Assembly (NCBI RefSeq): GCF_006439395.2
Contig: NZ_CP083950.1
Span: 5,631,001-5,695,000, forward strand
DNA length: 64,000 nt
Direction of reading: 5' to 3'
Source: Mesorhizobium sp. B4-1-4
Lineage (GTDB): Bacteria; Pseudomonadota; Alphaproteobacteria; Rhizobiales; Rhizobiaceae
In this document: positions 62,895 to 64,000 of the stretch, piece by piece
Layout of the letters: every line of letters begins with the position of its first letter
Position numbering within the stretch: the first letter of the stretch is position 1
Notes under the pieces: generated by a model
Seen by the model: the letters and a program-made list of their open reading frames with translations, nothing else
Told to the model about the DNA's origin: nothing
Databases searched by the model: none
Translations under genes and position numbers: made by a program

Positions 62895-64000
62895 ATGATG
62901 GCTGGCGCCCCCACACACAAGAAAAAATTTCGCTCGCAGGAGTGGTTCGACAACCCCGATAACCCGGGAATGACGGCGCTCTATCTGGAGCGTTACCTGA
63001 ATTACGGACTGACGCGCGCCGAACTGATGTCGGGCAAGCCGCTGATCGGCATCGCCCAGACCGGCTCGGATCTTTCACCTTGCAACCGCCACCATATCGA
63101 GCTTGCCAAGCGCGTGCGCGAAGGTATCGTCTCGATGGGCGGCATTCCCTTCGAATTCCCCTGCCATCCGATCCAGGAGACCGGCAAGCGCCCGACCGCG
63201 GCGCTTGACCGCAACCTCGCCTATCTCAGCCTCGTCGAGGTGCTCTACGGCTATCCGCTCGACGGCGTCGTGCTGACCATCGGCTGTGACAAGACGACTC
63301 CAGCGCTCCTTATGGCGGCGGCCACCGTCAACATCCCGGCCATCGCGCTGTCGGTTGGCCCGATGCTCAATGGCTGGCACAAGGGCAAGCGCACCGGTTC
63401 CGGCACCATCGTCTGGGAGTCGCGCCAGCGCCTGTCGGCCGGCGAGATCGACTACGACGAGTTCATGGACATCGTCGCCTCCTCGGCGCCCTCCACCGGC
63501 TACTGCAACACCATGGGCACGGCGACCACGATGAATTCGCTGGCCGAGGCGCTCGGCATGCAACTGCCGGGCTCGGCCGCCATCCCGGCGCCCTACCGTG
63601 AGCGTGGCCAGATCGCCTACGAGACGGGCAAACGCATCGTCGACATGGTGCACGAGGATCTGAAGCCCTCCGACATCATGACGCGCAAGGCCTTCGAGAA
63701 CGCCATCGTCGTCAATTCGGCGATCGGCGGCTCCACCAACGCGCCGATCCATCTCAACGCCATTGCCCGCCATCTCGGCGTGCCGCTCGACAATGATGAC
63801 TGGCAGAAAATCGGCCTCAACGTGCCGCTCATCGTCAACCTGCAGCCGTCGGGGGAATATCTTGGCGAGGACTATCATCATGCCGGCGGCGTGCCGGCGG
63901 TGGTGGCCGAACTCATGAAAGCTGGGCGTCTGCCGCATCCCGACGCCATGACCGCCAACGGCAAGACCATCGGCGACAATTGCCAGGGCGCCGTCAACGA
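62895..64000 (+). CDS. IlvD/Edd family dehydratase, xylonate dehydratase-like (3' end outside window)
   Basis: About 368 residues are visible from the tandem ATG at 62895/62898; the family is near 590. Fe-S ligands lie in SDLSPCNRHH, TIGCDKTTPALLM and GYCNTMGTATTMNSLAEALG. FRSQEWFDNPDNPGMTALYL and RPTAALDRNLAYLSLVEVLY closely follow the pattern I recall for Caulobacter XylD. Dehydration of D-xylonate or a related aldonate to the 2-keto-3-deoxy acid is expected. Not a second ilvD: it differs strongly from 26600-28444. A FadR-type palindrome overlaps the leader. Confidence 0.88.
   Translation, partial: MMAGAPTHKKKFRSQEWFDNPDNPGMTALYLERYLNYGLTRAELMSGKPLIGIAQTGSDLSPCNRHHIELAKRVREGIVSMGGIPFEFPCHPIQETGKRPTAALDRNLAYLSLVEVLYGYPLDGVVLTIGCDKTTPALLMAAATVNIPAIALSVGPMLNGWHKGKRTGSGTIVWESRQRLSAGEIDYDEFMDIVASSAPSTGYCNTMGTATTMNSLAEALGMQLPGSAAIPAPYRERGQIAYETGKRIVDMVHEDLKPSDIMTRKAFENAIVVNSAIGGSTNAPIHLNAIARHLGVPLDNDDWQKIGLNVPLIVNLQPSGEYLGEDYHHAGGVPAVVAELMKAGRLPHPDAMTANGKTIGDNCQGAVN

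Overview
The window is high-GC alphaproteobacterial chromosomal DNA. Gene content and order point to a Rhizobiales member close to Mesorhizobium: glnD, mutS and a two-domain malic enzyme lie near each other, there is a PatD-type putrescine/polyamine locus and an NAD-dependent fdsGBACD formate dehydrogenase, and intergenic spaces carry rhizobial palindromic mosaic repeats built on a TTCTCCCCGT/ACGGGGAGAA stem. No rRNA, tRNA or CRISPR array was recognised.

Layout. 1-2506: glnD (minus, 3' end outside). 2597-6894: a cassette between glnD and mutS holding a GT25 glycosyltransferase remnant, a copper P-type ATPase behind a CueR/HmrR-type promoter, a DUF305 protein and an aldo/keto reductase. 6895-12299: mutS (minus) and a malic enzyme (plus). 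12307-19552: an orphan MbcA/ParS/Xre-type protein, an adenosine-kinase-like sugar kinase, an EamA transporter, an EI24 membrane protein, a trans-3-hydroxyproline dehydratase-type enzyme with a PEP mutase/isocitrate lyase family partner, an HAD phosphatase and dut. 19649-28444: an Lrp regulator divergent from DUF6356 and class II glutamine amidotransferase genes, then an amidase, a DadA-like oxidase, prfC, a VOC protein and ilvD. 28747-34605: an MsbA-like exporter, a cytosine-deaminase-like amidohydrolase, an EamA transporter, a choline-kinase-like protein and a methyltransferase.

34602-47600 looks like an amine-catabolism region. A dimethylglycine/sarcosine dehydrogenase-like flavoprotein is translationally coupled to a choline-kinase-like phosphotransferase. 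A DeoR regulator is divergent from them. A LysR gene follows, with a T-N11-A palindrome in front of a polyamine ABC operon (binding protein, ATPase, two permeases) that ends in a PatD-like aminobutyraldehyde dehydrogenase. An IS481-family element with 32-bp inverted repeats sits inside this operon, between the binding-protein and ATPase genes.

47645-52995 is a less familiar cluster: an exported NTF2/SnoaL-like protein, a BBE-type FAD oxidase, a small unknown protein, a second NTF2-like protein, an exported AhpD-like protein, and a regulator that fuses an alpha/beta-hydrolase domain, a cyclase-like domain lacking its catalytic residues, and a LuxR-type HTH. A 36-bp motif (30/36 identical) lies upstream of both the oxidase and the AhpD-like gene. 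This cluster is the best candidate for an undescribed system.

53064-60188 is the fds formate dehydrogenase operon with its LysR regulator and a palindromic LysR-type site. The right end carries a VOC protein, an Mrp-type Fe-S carrier ATPase, a CoxG-like protein and the start of a xylonate-dehydratase-like gene behind a FadR-type palindrome. Long ORFs antisense to real genes are a GC-rich codon artefact and were left out.
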